From Cryomorphaceae bacterium (GTDB taxonomy: Bacteria; Bacteroidota; Bacteroidia; Flavobacteriales; Schleiferiaceae), in NCBI GenBank assembly GCA_020832345.1, contig JAFIEY010000064.1, positions 1 through 64,000 of the forward strand: a stretch of 64,000 nucleotides of DNA, written 5' to 3'. How positions within the stretch are numbered: the first letter of the stretch is position 1; every line of letters begins with the position of its first letter. A model generated the notes under the pieces. It was not told where the DNA came from and made no database searches. It saw only the letters and a program-made list of their open reading frames with translations. Made by a program: the position numbers and the translations under genes. Positions 7,523-17,165 of this stretch are shown here, piece by piece.

Positions 7523-8829
7523 CCTTGTTGATTGTATTTTAGCATTTCCTCAAAATTATGAACCCAACCCTGCCATTGCTTTTCCAATTCACTAAAGGTC
7601 CGATTGTGCCAAACTAAAATCAAATGACCGTTCACGGATTTTATCCGATCAGCAAAAACCTTCATTTCTTTTAATCCTTTTTCAGGACTCAAAGCTTTTT
7701 TCTCCGAATAGTAAGTGTCTAAAAAGGGAAATGGGAAAATCTTCAAATCTGTAACGGTATTGGCCTCCACATCAAAAAAGCGAAAAGGCAAGGATGTACC
7801 AGCACGAAAACCAGGTCTTTCCGGAAACCCCATCGAATAATCTTCTTTGATACCCATTTTCACCAATTGACGATAGGTTTTGGGAAATTGTATTCGGATA
7901 TAGTGTTGTCTTGATCTGTAAACGGGTTCATCAATAATTCCTTCTAAGGTTTTTTTCTCCTTCATCAGTGCTTTGACATTGGAATAGGCAGCATAAGATG
8001 GATGCCAACCAATAAAAGCACGCTCCTTCATACCGCGTAAAATTTTCCGAAAACCATCTGAATCTGGACTTAGGCTTCTATCGTGAGAAGACAATGCGGC
8101 ACAAAGCACAAAATGAATATAGGGAACTTTATACTTATCAACGAGCGACCATTGTTGTTCATAGGTATAATACGGATCCTTCCGAACAGAAAAAAGTGAC
8201 CGCAACCTATGAGGCAATGTTCTTTGGCGCACAAAAAGCGAACGAAATAATCCCAATATGGTTCTAAAAAATCCCTTGTGCGCAAAAGCCGTTGCATTAT
8301 CAACATCTACGGTAGCCAGCACTTTAAACTCCGGTCTTTTAAAGGGATCCATTTTCCACTTTTGACATAAGTGATCCACCAACATAATTCTCCATTGATC
8401 CACAACAGGGTATTCTAAAAACCCCATGGCGTATGCCAGACTTTCTTTTGCCGGAAACCGACCGTGCTCATCTCGCTTGGCATCACTGTACTCTTCGTAT
8501 CTGCTCAGGCAAAAGAACATAGCTGCCAGCAAATCAAATCCAAAATCTCCATCACCGGGAAAAAGCAATACATCCTTACCCTCGCCGTGTACTTTTACCT
8601 TACACTTACGATAGGTATCCCCTTCTAAAAATCCACTATTGAAAATTCGCGGATGATCACCATGTTTTAAGGCCGTTCTGGAATACTCCAGTTTACAGGA
8701 CCCATCTTTTGATAAAAAGGTTTTTTCGTCATGATATAATGTATAGGAAACACCCAGCCAGTCATGCAGGAGTGTGTCCAGCATATATTTAAGTCTCGGG
8801 GATTGATATGGAGAATAAACATGTATCAT
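7519..8829 (-). CDS. Polysaccharide-deacetylase-like protein
   Basis: The 436-residue protein has a Bacteroidota-type N-terminal extension (about 1-170, including FPGDGDFGFDLLAAMFFCLS) before a NodB-like core. The core opens with VLATVDVDNATAFAHK near 177, in the TFDxD position of polysaccharide deacetylases. GWHPSYAAY and HLILVWHNRTFSE fit later metal or active-site strands. No signal peptide is seen, so it probably acts in the cytoplasm on a sugar or lipid-linked precursor. It overlaps both neighbours by 4 bases (7519-7522, 8826-8829), a tightly coupled set with the SDR and the acyltransferase. The exact activity is inferred. Confidence 0.7.
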   Translation of the reverse strand: MIHVYSPYQSPRLKYMLDTLLHDWLGVSYTLYHDEKTFLSKDGSCKLEYSRTALKHGDHPRIFNSGFLEGDTYRKCKVKVHGEGKDVLLFPGDGDFGFDLLAAMFFCLSRYEEYSDAKRDEHGRFPAKESLAYAMGFLEYPVVDQWRIMLVDHLCQKWKMDPFKRPEFKVLATVDVDNATAFAHKGFFRTILGLFRSLFVRQRTLPHRLRSLFSVRKDPYYTYEQQWSLVDKYKVPYIHFVLCAALSSHDRSLSPDSDGFRKILRGMKERAFIGWHPSYAAYSNVKALMKEKKTLEGIIDEPVYRSRQHYIRIQFPKTYRQLVKMGIKEDYSMGFPERPGFRAGTSLPFRFFDVEANTVTDLKIFPFPFLDTYYSEKKALSPEKGLKEMKVFADRIKSVNGHLILVWHNRTFSELEKQWQGWVHNFEEMLKYNQQG

Positions 8830-9533
8830 GTTACGAGAAGTCCTCCGTTAAAATGAAGTGTTTGTCCGGTGACGTATTCTGCATCAGCACTGATGAGATA
8901 TTTGATCAGACCGACAATTTGGTGCGTTTTCCCAAGGGCACCCTTAGGGATTTTTGAAATGATTTGCGTTTGAATATCCGCCGGTACCTGATGAATCATT
9001 CCAGCATCCAAATATCCCGGTGCAATGGCGTTCACAGTGATATTTCTGTCGGCTAACTCAAGGGCTTGCGTCCGCATTAAACCAAGCAGGGCAGCTTTAG
9101 AGGCTGCGTAAGGAGCCGTTCCCGGCATTCCCTGCAAAGCAACAACCGAACTGATGTAAATTATTCTTCCCGCTAATGACTTTCGCATATTTGGAATACA
9201 CATTTGGGAAAAATGAAAAGCCGCATCCAGATTAACCGCCATTACCCTAGACCAGTCTGTCATGGCAATTTTCCAACTCATACCATTGGAATTTATCCCC
9301 GCATTATTGATTAAAACATCAGGGTATCCAACCGTTTCAATGGTCTTTTGAAATAGTTTTTCCCTTTCCTCAAAATTTGAAATATCTGCGGAAAATACAT
9401 AGAGGTTTTGGTGCGAATCCAAGGCTTTTGGGTTTTCTCCAACCTGCGCAATAACGACATGTCCCTCTGCCAAAAGTTGACGGGTAATTTCCCGTCCAAT
9501 TCCGCCGGACGCGCCTGTAAGAAAGACAATCAT
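8826..9533 (-). CDS. SDR-family oxidoreductase, FabG-like
   Basis: This is a classical short-chain dehydrogenase of 235 residues from MIVFLTGASGGIG. It has the TGxxGGIG nucleotide site, NNAG in VLINNAGIN, catalytic Ser in YISSVV, and YAASK for Tyr/Lys. The C-terminal GQTLHFNGGL is typical of 3-oxoacyl-ACP reductase relatives. I chose 9533 because ATG overlaps the aldehyde dehydrogenase stop as ATGA (9530-9533), the same arrangement as the next two junctions. MYSG at 9545 is an alternative. The substrate is unknown; the context suggests an envelope or lipid-linked metabolite. Confidence 0.85.
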   Translation of the reverse strand: MIVFLTGASGGIGREITRQLLAEGHVVIAQVGENPKALDSHQNLYVFSADISNFEEREKLFQKTIETVGYPDVLINNAGINSNGMSWKIAMTDWSRVMAVNLDAAFHFSQMCIPNMRKSLAGRIIYISSVVALQGMPGTAPYAASKAALLGLMRTQALELADRNITVNAIAPGYLDAGMIHQVPADIQTQIISKIPKGALGKTHQIVGLIKYLISADAEYVTGQTLHFNGGLLVT

Positions 9534-10882
9534 GCCCGAATACATTTAATGTTTACAAATTCTCTAATGCCCTCCTTCGAGAGTTCCCTTCCGTATCCAC
9601 TAGCTTTTTGGCCGCCAAAGGGTAATCGAGGATCAGATTTGACCCACTGATTGATAAACACGGAGCCATCTTCAAACTTTTTAGCCAGCTGTCGAGCTTC
9701 AGCAACATTTGCTGTAACAATGGCCACCCCGAGTCCGTATTTTGTCTTTTTGGCCAACTTAATTCCTTCCTCAGGCGTTTTATACGTGGTAATACACGCG
9801 AGTGGCCCAAAAGTTTCCTCGTCGAAGGCCGGCATTCCGGGAACTACATCTGTTAGGATTGTTGGGGTAAACAAACAATTTTTTCGTTTTCCACCAAAAA
9901 CAATCATTGCCCCCATCTTGACGGATTTTTTCATTTGGGATTCGAGGTGCTCGGCTAAATCCAAGCGGGCCATGGGGCCAATTTGCGTAATTTCATTTAA
10001 TGGGTCACCTACCACCAATTTCTCCGCTTCGGATATCATGGCATCAACAAAACGATCTTTCCATTCTTCGGGAATAATAATTCGCTTTGCCGCAATACAA
10101 CTCTGACCTGCATTGGAAAACCTACCCTTAACCGCGAGTTTTACGGCCAGTCCAAAATCCGCATCTGGTCGAACCAACAAAGCGTTACTTCCGCCCAATT
10201 CTAAAACACATTTTTTTAATGCCGCTCCTGCGCGTGAAGCTACCTTTCGCCCCGCTGCTTCACTGCCAGTTAGAGAAACGGCGCGAATGGCATCGTGGTC
10301 GATGAGATTTCCGGTTTGTTCAACGGAGGCAAATAATTGCGTAAATGCATGTTTTGGAAAACCTACCCGTAAGAATGCTTCCTCAACGGCCAGGGAACAA
10401 AGCGGTACGGTGGGTGCGTGTTTGACCAAAACGGCATTTCCTGCCAGCATGGTGGGAATAGCAAAACGCAAAACTTGCCAAAATGGATAATTCCACGGCA
10501 TAATACCCAACACAACGCCCAGGGGATCGTACTGAATATAACTTGCTTTAGATTCGGTGTGAATTTCTTTGGTCTTTAGAAATGCTTGTGCATGATCGGC
10601 ATAATATCTTGCAAGCGCTGCGCATTTTGTAATTTCCAAACGCGCTTCCACTATGGGTTTCCCCATTTCTATGGTAATACTATGGGCATAAGCATCCCTA
10701 TTAACTTCTAATTCATTGGCCAAGCGACTCACCAAGCGACATCTTTCTGGTAATTTTACCTTGCGCCAGGTTTTAAAGCCGCGCCAAGACTGAGCAACCT
10801 TATCCATCAATTCCGCATCACTCAAGGTGGGAAAAGCGCCTGATTGTTTTTCGTTATAAGGATTTATGCTAACGAATTCCAT
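9530..10882 (-). CDS. Aldehyde dehydrogenase, succinate-semialdehyde dehydrogenase type
   Basis: The protein has 450 residues from MEFVSINPYNEK. It carries the ALDH motifs: PWNYPFW with the oxyanion Asn, LTGSEAAGRKVA at the nucleotide site, LELGGSNALLV with the general-base Glu, and the nucleophile Cys in NAGQSCIAAKR. Overall spacing is closest to NAD(P)-dependent succinate-semialdehyde dehydrogenases, but the true aldehyde cannot be read from sequence. A longer frame reaches 10918; I prefer 10882, which overlaps the upstream peptidase gene by 19 bases. It is coupled to the downstream SDR by ATGA. Confidence 0.87.
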   Translation of the reverse strand: MEFVSINPYNEKQSGAFPTLSDAELMDKVAQSWRGFKTWRKVKLPERCRLVSRLANELEVNRDAYAHSITIEMGKPIVEARLEITKCAALARYYADHAQAFLKTKEIHTESKASYIQYDPLGVVLGIMPWNYPFWQVLRFAIPTMLAGNAVLVKHAPTVPLCSLAVEEAFLRVGFPKHAFTQLFASVEQTGNLIDHDAIRAVSLTGSEAAGRKVASRAGAALKKCVLELGGSNALLVRPDADFGLAVKLAVKGRFSNAGQSCIAAKRIIIPEEWKDRFVDAMISEAEKLVVGDPLNEITQIGPMARLDLAEHLESQMKKSVKMGAMIVFGGKRKNCLFTPTILTDVVPGMPAFDEETFGPLACITTYKTPEEGIKLAKKTKYGLGVAIVTANVAEARQLAKKFEDGSVFINQWVKSDPRLPFGGQKASGYGRELSKEGIREFVNIKCIRA

Positions 10883-12000
10883 AATTCGGTATGATTGTTT
10901 TGTATCGCATTTTTCCAAACTAGTGGTAGTTTTTCAATTACAGTTCCAATTTGAAATTGAATTTCAGAAAGAGAAACCGACGTTTCATTTTTCATATCTA
11001 ATTCCCAATAACCCTTCAAATGATTGAGTTTTCCAGCTGAATCAAACACCAGCAAAAATGCGTCTTTATTCGGTACAAATTGCAATTGAAACGCAAAATC
11101 TAAAACAAAGTTTCCGACTTTACAGTTTAATAATTTAACATCGCGAAGCGCGTCCTTATTTTCCTGAAGTGCATAATAGTATTTTCCAGAATGCGCTAAA
11201 TCTCTGGTGTTTGGATGACAAATACAATGCAGTGCTTGGAGAAGGAAGTTGGTTGTTCGCAAACGTCCAGTATCTCTATTAATAACACATCCACCAGTTT
11301 CCACCAAAATGGTTGCGATACCCATTTCCTGAAAATAATCGCCCATGGCTAAAGGGTAAAATGCATCGGAAAAACGCGCTGTTTCGCGCAAAGCATTTGG
11401 AGTCCATTTTGACACAACACAGCCAATAAGGGAAATGGCCCTTTCTCTATGGTGAATAATTCCAAAATAATCCGGTGAAAATGCGGGTGCAAGTAGCGAA
11501 ATGGTCGCGGGCATTCCCGATTCTCCTACGGAAAATATACTTCTTTGGTCATGCATGTTGAAGGCCCAATGGGGTTCAATCTTTTTCACACAATCCAGAA
11601 GAAATTTCGCTTCGGGTGATACGGCAGTTCGCGCATCCCGGTTAATGTCTATGCCCAATGCATTATATCTCGAAAATGATTCAGCTCCATCCGGGTTAAG
11701 GATGGGAATTATATAAAGTGAAACTGTTCGAAAAGTATTCCCTGCCTCTGAGGGGTTGTTTTCCCAATGATGCAGTAAATCGAGAATGGAATACGAAGCG
11801 CTGCTTTCGTTTCCGTGCATTTGCGTCCAAATCAACACCTTGATGCCCCCGGTTCCTCGATGATAACAACGCAAGGGACGACCCAATACAGAATGTCCTT
11901 CATCTACCAATGACCATCCTTTCAACAAACTATCTGCATACCGGTAGAAGGTGTCTGCCGTCAGTTGCGGTTTGGTCGGTAATCCGTGAAGTGTTGTCAT
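10864..12000 (-). CDS. M14-family zinc carboxypeptidase-like protein
   Basis: The 378-residue protein has the M14 zinc ligands in TQMHGNESSAS (H62, E65), a downstream His in AFNMHDQRS, and a candidate general-base Glu in ILVETGG. LNPDGAESFSRYNALGIDIN is the usual substrate-site block. No signal peptide is seen, so it is likely cytoplasmic or uses another export route. The C-terminal 100 residues are extra and unassigned. It begins 2 bases after MoxR and overlaps the aldehyde dehydrogenase by 19 bases, so it is one operon. It may process peptidoglycan or peptide-like precursors; this is inferred. Confidence 0.82.
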   Translation of the reverse strand: MTTLHGLPTKPQLTADTFYRYADSLLKGWSLVDEGHSVLGRPLRCYHRGTGGIKVLIWTQMHGNESSASYSILDLLHHWENNPSEAGNTFRTVSLYIIPILNPDGAESFSRYNALGIDINRDARTAVSPEAKFLLDCVKKIEPHWAFNMHDQRSIFSVGESGMPATISLLAPAFSPDYFGIIHHRERAISLIGCVVSKWTPNALRETARFSDAFYPLAMGDYFQEMGIATILVETGGCVINRDTGRLRTTNFLLQALHCICHPNTRDLAHSGKYYYALQENKDALRDVKLLNCKVGNFVLDFAFQLQFVPNKDAFLLVFDSAGKLNHLKGYWELDMKNETSVSLSEIQFQIGTVIEKLPLVWKNAIQNNHTELWNSLA

Positions 12001-12002
12001 CC

Positions 12003-12977
12003 TCAGGATGTATACAGCAGTTGGCGAATCAATTGATCGACGGACAATCCGTCTGCTTCAGCTTTATAGTTGCGCAAAACACGGTGGCGCAATACGGGAA
12101 GTGCAATCGCTTTTACATCTTCAATATCCGGTGAAAGTTTTCCGTGCAATAGCCCGTGGCATTTTGCGCCATTTACGAGGTGTTGTCCTGAACGCGGTCC
12201 GGCACCCCAACTAAAATATTGTTGTGCAAGTTCATTTGCCGGATCATTGGGACGGGTTTTTCTCGCCAATTGTACAGCATAAGAAACTACATTATCTGCG
12301 ATGGGCACATCGCGAATTAAATCTCTGATTTCAATAATGTCTTTTTCGGAGAGAACATTATTTATGGTTTTGGGCAAAAAACCCGTCGTTTGTTTAACGA
12401 TGACCATTTCTTCTGCTTCGGAGGGATAATCAACAAAAATATTGAACATAAAACGGTCGAGTTGGGCTTCGGGCATGGGGTATGTTCCTTCCTGTTCGAT
12501 GGGGTTTTGTGTGGCCAATACGAAAAAAGGCTTTGGCAACTCCATACGTTTTCCCGCTACCGTCACGGATTTTTCCTGCATGGCTTCCAAAAGTGCAGCC
12601 TGGGTTTTTGGAGGTGTCCTGTTGATTTCATCTGCTAAAACTACATTGGAAAATACAGGTCCTTTGATAAAGGTAAACTGGCGTTTTTCGTCTAAAATCT
12701 CACTACCGGTAATATCGGAAGGCATTAGGTCTGGGGTAAACTGAATCCGTGAAAACTTTAGTCCCAAAGATTCTGCAAGTGTATTCACCAATAATGTCTT
12801 GGCTAATCCCGGCACACCAATCAAAAGGGCATGTCCACCACTAAATAAAGAAATCAGCAATTGGTCAATTACGTCGTCTTGTCCAACAATGACCTTGGCA
12901 ATTTCCTTTTTTAAAATTTTGTATTTATCACTTACTTGTTGTGCTTGTAGTACTCGATCTTGATTTTCTTGGGCCAT
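12003..12977 (-). CDS. MoxR-family AAA+ ATPase
   Basis: The 324-residue protein has Walker A GVPGLAKT (54-61), Walker B VVLADEINR, and the family block QAALLEAMQEKSVTVAGK. ATQNPIEQEGTYPMPEAQLD is almost invariant in MoxR proteins. These ATPases act as chaperones for protein maturation, usually with DUF58/VWA partners, none of which are next to it here. The start codon shares one base with the upstream parvulin gene's stop (TAATG at 12975-12979), so it is translationally coupled to the periplasmic chaperone genes. Confidence 0.94.
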   Translation of the reverse strand: MAQENQDRVLQAQQVSDKYKILKKEIAKVIVGQDDVIDQLLISLFSGGHALLIGVPGLAKTLLVNTLAESLGLKFSRIQFTPDLMPSDITGSEILDEKRQFTFIKGPVFSNVVLADEINRTPPKTQAALLEAMQEKSVTVAGKRMELPKPFFVLATQNPIEQEGTYPMPEAQLDRFMFNIFVDYPSEAEEMVIVKQTTGFLPKTINNVLSEKDIIEIRDLIRDVPIADNVVSYAVQLARKTRPNDPANELAQQYFSWGAGPRSGQHLVNGAKCHGLLHGKLSPDIEDVKAIALPVLRHRVLRNYKAEADGLSVDQLIRQLLYTS

Positions 12978-14344
12978 TAGTTAGAGGTATTTTCTATTTT
13001 AATCCAATTATTTGAAAAGCTCCTACAGTCAAAAACATTTCGATTGATGTTTATATATGTTGAGCTAATGTACCGTTCTACCCAGTTTCGCATTCGTTCC
13101 TTCGATTTTTTCTGCATGGCCATGCTTTTGATAAACTGGTAATCCTCCCTCAGGTTTGCACGGTGTGGTTCAATTTTGCGATGCAATTTTACAATACGAA
13201 ACCCTTCCTTTCCGTCTTGTTTTCTAAAAAAAGTAGCTTTGCTAATTTCTCCTTCATTCAACCGTTCTACGGTAACAAAAATATCTCTTTGCAGTTCACC
13301 TGCTTCAAAACGCGCCTCTCCCGTTTGCGGGTTCATCATCAAACCCCTGTTAAATTTGGTTTGCTCATCCATCGAAAAGCGCTCAACCGCTTGTTCAAAA
13401 GTAATAAAACCCTCGGCAATTAAATCCCGTATGGAGTCTAGTCGTTTTTTTGTGGTTTCCAGATTTTCGTCAGAGATTTTTGGTCGAACGAGAATATGGC
13501 GAACGTCTAATTCTTCTCCCCTACGTTGCATAAGTTGAACAATGTGATAGCCAAACTCTGTGAGAAAGGGATCGGATATTTCACCTTTTCGGAGGTTAAA
13601 AGCTACTGCTTCAAACTCCTTGACAAATTGACCGCGTTTGATGCCCTTATATTCTCCACCACTTTTTGCTGAACCGGGATCTTCGCTGTACAAAACAGCC
13701 AACGAGGAAAAACTACTTCCACCTTCGATACGCTTTTTTAATCCTTTAAGCTTTTCTATTGCCTCTTCTTTTGCCTCCTTGTCTATTTCCGGAAAAATCA
13801 CCAACTGAGACAGTTCAACCTGTGCGTTGATAACGGGAATACTGTCCACAGGAAGGTTTTGGAAAAATATCTGCACCTCAGAAGGTGTCACTTCAACATT
13901 TCTATTGATTTTTTGTCGCATTCGTTGCACCACCAAACTTTCGTAAACGATAGGATAAATCATCTCCTTGATTTGCGGAATCGTTTTATCGTAATACTCC
14001 TCCACCCTTTCTTCGGAACCCATTTGTTGAATGAGCATTTGTAAACGACTTTCAATTGTCGATTCAACTTCATCCTCACCTACCTCAACACTATCTATTT
14101 CGGCGCGATGCAACATGAGTTTGTCCATCAGCATCTCTTCAAACACCTCACAAAGATCTTCTTTGGTTTTATCCATAAATCCTTGACGAACATAATCCAA
14201 ATGACGACTTTCAACCTCAGATTTTAAAATGATATTGGCACCGACAACCGCTACTACGCCATCGGCAACTACTTGTGCATTGGAGTTGAATCCAACAGAA
14301 ATAAAAACCAAAGGCAGAAGTTTACTTAAAAATTTCCACCGCAT
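12977..14344 (-). CDS. surA: SurA-like periplasmic peptidyl-prolyl isomerase/chaperone
   Basis: The protein has 455 residues from MRWKFLSKLLPLVFISVGFN, a Sec signal peptide ending NAQ. An alternative start lies 5 codons upstream at 14359. A SurA N-like helical region (about 30-170) precedes two parvulin domains, about 175-280 (YSEDPGSAKSGGEY, EFGYHIVQL) and about 285-395 (VRHILVRPK). SurA escorts outer-membrane proteins to the BAM machinery. The gene overlaps the upstream lipoprotein gene by 23 bases. It lies between that gene and moxR in a cluster of three parvulin-like genes downstream of guaB. Confidence 0.87.
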   Translation of the reverse strand: MRWKFLSKLLPLVFISVGFNSNAQVVADGVVAVVGANIILKSEVESRHLDYVRQGFMDKTKEDLCEVFEEMLMDKLMLHRAEIDSVEVGEDEVESTIESRLQMLIQQMGSEERVEEYYDKTIPQIKEMIYPIVYESLVVQRMRQKINRNVEVTPSEVQIFFQNLPVDSIPVINAQVELSQLVIFPEIDKEAKEEAIEKLKGLKKRIEGGSSFSSLAVLYSEDPGSAKSGGEYKGIKRGQFVKEFEAVAFNLRKGEISDPFLTEFGYHIVQLMQRRGEELDVRHILVRPKISDENLETTKKRLDSIRDLIAEGFITFEQAVERFSMDEQTKFNRGLMMNPQTGEARFEAGELQRDIFVTVERLNEGEISKATFFRKQDGKEGFRIVKLHRKIEPHRANLREDYQFIKSMAMQKKSKERMRNWVERYISSTYININRNVFDCRSFSNNWIKIENTSN

Positions 14345-15179
14345 TTTTGGATAAGCCATCTTTGAATAATTTTTGTTCTAGTCGCTCTAAAGTTTGCAAT
14401 TTGCGTTGGTTGAGCAAAATACTTTGAATGGTACTTTCGACATAGTGTAGCGGCGCCGGACTTCCCTTAGGGCGAATTGCCGTTAATTGCACCAAATAAG
14501 TAGATTTTTCATCGGAGATTTCAATTTTGGTTTTCCCTGCTGAAATTTCAGATTCCATTCCCTCCAGAAGGGGTAATAATTTGACAAAATCCTGAAAGGA
14601 ATACCACACCGTATCATCAACGGAGATGTTTCTTGCATATTGCAAGGCCAAATCCATAAACTTTTCTCTATCCGTGGCTTTTGCACTAAAAAACAATTGT
14701 TTAAGCCTATTATTGTTACTCAAGTTTGCAGGAAACTCTGCAAACTCTACCTGAAATATTTTTTCTGAAAGAGTAAATTGCTCTTTATTTTTATCGTAAT
14801 ACCCTTCAATTACTTCGCGGCTCAAAACGGTGTCAAGATTTTGCTTCAGGTATTCCTGATGATAGGCAAAAATTAATAAATCGCGGCGATAATCTTCAAT
14901 TTGCCAGTCGAAGAGCTTTTGTTGTTCGGAGAGGTTAAACTCCGCTCTGTCGAGTAATAATTGATCTTTTACCCAACGGTTTACATAGCGATTGATAAAC
15001 CTAACACTATCGGCAGAATCTTTAGGTATATTTAATTCACGATCCAAAAACTCTTGATATGTAAGTGTTTTATCCAAAACTCTGGCAAAAACAATTCCTT
15101 CACCTTCCTGTTTTTGAAAATATTCACAGGAGGTGAAGGAAATCAATAAGAGCATCAGTAACGCTTTGCGGATGGTCAT
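14322..15179 (-). CDS. Parvulin/SurA-N-like periplasmic lipoprotein
   Basis: The 285-residue protein has a lipoprotein signal MTIRKALLMLLLISFTSC (lipobox Cys18), so it is anchored in the cell envelope. The body resembles SurA-type chaperone regions: YVNRWVKDQLLLDRAEFN, a helical stretch, then YYDKNKEQFTLSEKIFQVEF leading into a weak parvulin-like fold. The substrate groove motif HIL.K is not recognisable, so it may be a chaperone without isomerase activity. It overlaps the upstream parvulin gene by 4 bases (ATGA, 15176-15179) and surA by 23. Confidence 0.75.
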   Translation of the reverse strand: MTIRKALLMLLLISFTSCEYFQKQEGEGIVFARVLDKTLTYQEFLDRELNIPKDSADSVRFINRYVNRWVKDQLLLDRAEFNLSEQQKLFDWQIEDYRRDLLIFAYHQEYLKQNLDTVLSREVIEGYYDKNKEQFTLSEKIFQVEFAEFPANLSNNNRLKQLFFSAKATDREKFMDLALQYARNISVDDTVWYSFQDFVKLLPLLEGMESEISAGKTKIEISDEKSTYLVQLTAIRPKGSPAPLHYVESTIQSILLNQRKLQTLERLEQKLFKDGLSKNAVEIFK

Positions 15180-17134
15180 TGGTTGATTTTGGGTTCTACT
15201 TTTTTAAAGTTCGCTTCAAAAAGGGTGTAGGAAAATTTATCCTTTAAATTCTCAACCCATCTCTTTTCAAGTTCTTTTTGGTACAGTGCAGAAACAGCAC
15301 CCCAGCATTCTTCAAGTTCCATGGGTCTGGAGGGCAATACTTCTTTAATCTCAACAACGAGATACATATCGTCATTTCCGGCAAAATACACGGCTCCCTT
15401 TCCATTTCGATTCCATATTTTATCTACCTCTGAATATGTACCTTTATCAATTAACCTATCTTCTTGAGAAACAGCTAATGCATTAGATTTTAAGGCTTTT
15501 TGAATAATCTTATCCGTATTTTTTCCTTTATCTAATCGCTTGGCTAATTTTTTGGCAACCTTTTTATTCTGAACGGAATACACGACAGTTTGAGCACGTT
15601 CAGGCAATTGGAATGAATCGCGGACGGTGGCAAAAAAGGCTTCCAAACCTGCAGTATCCGTCATGCTGGGTCGCCAAATTACCTCTTCCAACAATTCAAA
15701 TAATAAAATTCCGTTCCGGTACTCTTGAACCAAATAACGAAAATCTGGATACTTTTCTTCAAGCTTGCTGTTTTCATAATCCAAAATCCGTTGATCAGAC
15801 CAGTGGGCAAAATGTGCACGACCCAAACCTTCTTTTGAATCACCTTGAATGGTTCGATAGCTTTTGGAAATATGTCTGGCAAAGTCGCGAACCCCAAAAG
15901 ATTTTCCGTTGAGTTCAAAAAGCGGTGCATCTTTTAAATTATCGGGAACATCATAGCCTTTCTCTGCCAAATCTCCTGGCAGGCTCTGAATATAACGCGC
16001 TAAATTGCGCTCATTTACACTAAAGTTATATTCCCTTTTTAGCTTGCTTATGGCATTTTGACGAGTCAAGTTTGAACGCTCATCCCGCTGAACCTTTTGG
16101 GTAATTGAGGACTTTACCGATTCAAAGGTTGGGATTTGGGGACGATCTAGTATTTTGATGATATGCCAGCCGTAAGGTGTTTTAATGGGTTCACTGATGT
16201 CTCCTACGCGATCCATCGCAAAGGCGGCTTCCTCAAACTCATTTATCATGTCATTAATACCAAATGGTTGAAGTTCTCCGCCCTTTCCGGCTGTGTTTTT
16301 GTCTTCAGAAAACTGACGGGCCAGTGTTGCGAAATCATCTCCGGCCTGAACTTTTTTATAAACCTCACGAATTCGGGCTTCTGCCTTTTCCTTTTGTTCG
16401 GTTGTACTCTTATCGTTGGCAATGGTCATGATGTGAGCCACCTTTATGGTGCCACGTGCGATGCGCTTGTCGGTAGGCATTACCAAGTGATACCCAAACC
16501 GCGAACGTACAGGCTTACTTACACGGTTTACATCCGTGCGGTATGCCGCCGACTCAAAAGGATAAACCATGTCAAATACGTTAAAATAACCCAGATCGCC
16601 ATTTCTAGCAGCTGAGTAATCGTCTTCCGAGTATTTGGCGGCTAATTTTCCGAAATTTGAAGCGTCGTCATTTATTTCAGATTTAATTTTCACTATTTTA
16701 TTATACGCCTTTAGGGTGTCGGAAGGACTGGCATTTTCGTCAACCTTTATCATAATGTGGCTGGCCCTTACGTCGGTTTTGCTGCGTTCATAAGCTTCGT
16801 AAACCAATTTTTCGTCGGTGCGCTTGTCCATCAAATATGGTTTGGCCAACTGCGAGCGGTACGAATTAAATTCATTCTTCACTTGGGGCAGAGTGTCCAA
16901 ACCACGGCTTTCGGCCTCCTTTACCTTTAATTTAAAATTGAGGTAAAGTTCTAAATACTCCAATGGGGTTTTGGGATCAATCTCCTGCCCGATATCTCTG
17001 TTTTTGTTATAAACGGCGGAGAATTCACCCGCGGTTACGGAGTCCCCTTCAATTTCAAAAATAACTACATCCTGCCATTGTGCGGAAACACTTCCGGCGA
17101 AAACCATTAATACAAAAAAGAGGTATTGTTTCAT
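15176..17134 (-). CDS. Periplasmic peptidyl-prolyl isomerase with two parvulin domains
   Basis: The 652-residue protein has a signal peptide (MKQYLFFVLMVFAGSVSAQ). It carries a chaperone-like N-terminal helix region and two complete parvulin domains. One spans about 115-225 (RASHIMIKVDE, RFGYHLVMP) and the other about 230-335 (VAHIMTIAND, PYGWHIIKILDRPQ). A long C-terminal half, about 340-652, is probably a second substrate-handling region. It likely helps fold outer-membrane or T9SS-exported proteins. It lies 31 bases downstream of guaB and is coupled to the lipoprotein gene by ATGA. Confidence 0.9.
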   Translation of the reverse strand: MKQYLFFVLMVFAGSVSAQWQDVVIFEIEGDSVTAGEFSAVYNKNRDIGQEIDPKTPLEYLELYLNFKLKVKEAESRGLDTLPQVKNEFNSYRSQLAKPYLMDKRTDEKLVYEAYERSKTDVRASHIMIKVDENASPSDTLKAYNKIVKIKSEINDDASNFGKLAAKYSEDDYSAARNGDLGYFNVFDMVYPFESAAYRTDVNRVSKPVRSRFGYHLVMPTDKRIARGTIKVAHIMTIANDKSTTEQKEKAEARIREVYKKVQAGDDFATLARQFSEDKNTAGKGGELQPFGINDMINEFEEAAFAMDRVGDISEPIKTPYGWHIIKILDRPQIPTFESVKSSITQKVQRDERSNLTRQNAISKLKREYNFSVNERNLARYIQSLPGDLAEKGYDVPDNLKDAPLFELNGKSFGVRDFARHISKSYRTIQGDSKEGLGRAHFAHWSDQRILDYENSKLEEKYPDFRYLVQEYRNGILLFELLEEVIWRPSMTDTAGLEAFFATVRDSFQLPERAQTVVYSVQNKKVAKKLAKRLDKGKNTDKIIQKALKSNALAVSQEDRLIDKGTYSEVDKIWNRNGKGAVYFAGNDDMYLVVEIKEVLPSRPMELEECWGAVSALYQKELEKRWVENLKDKFSYTLFEANFKKVEPKINQ

Positions 17135-17165
17135 TGTTGATACAATTTAGCGTTAAACGTTTATT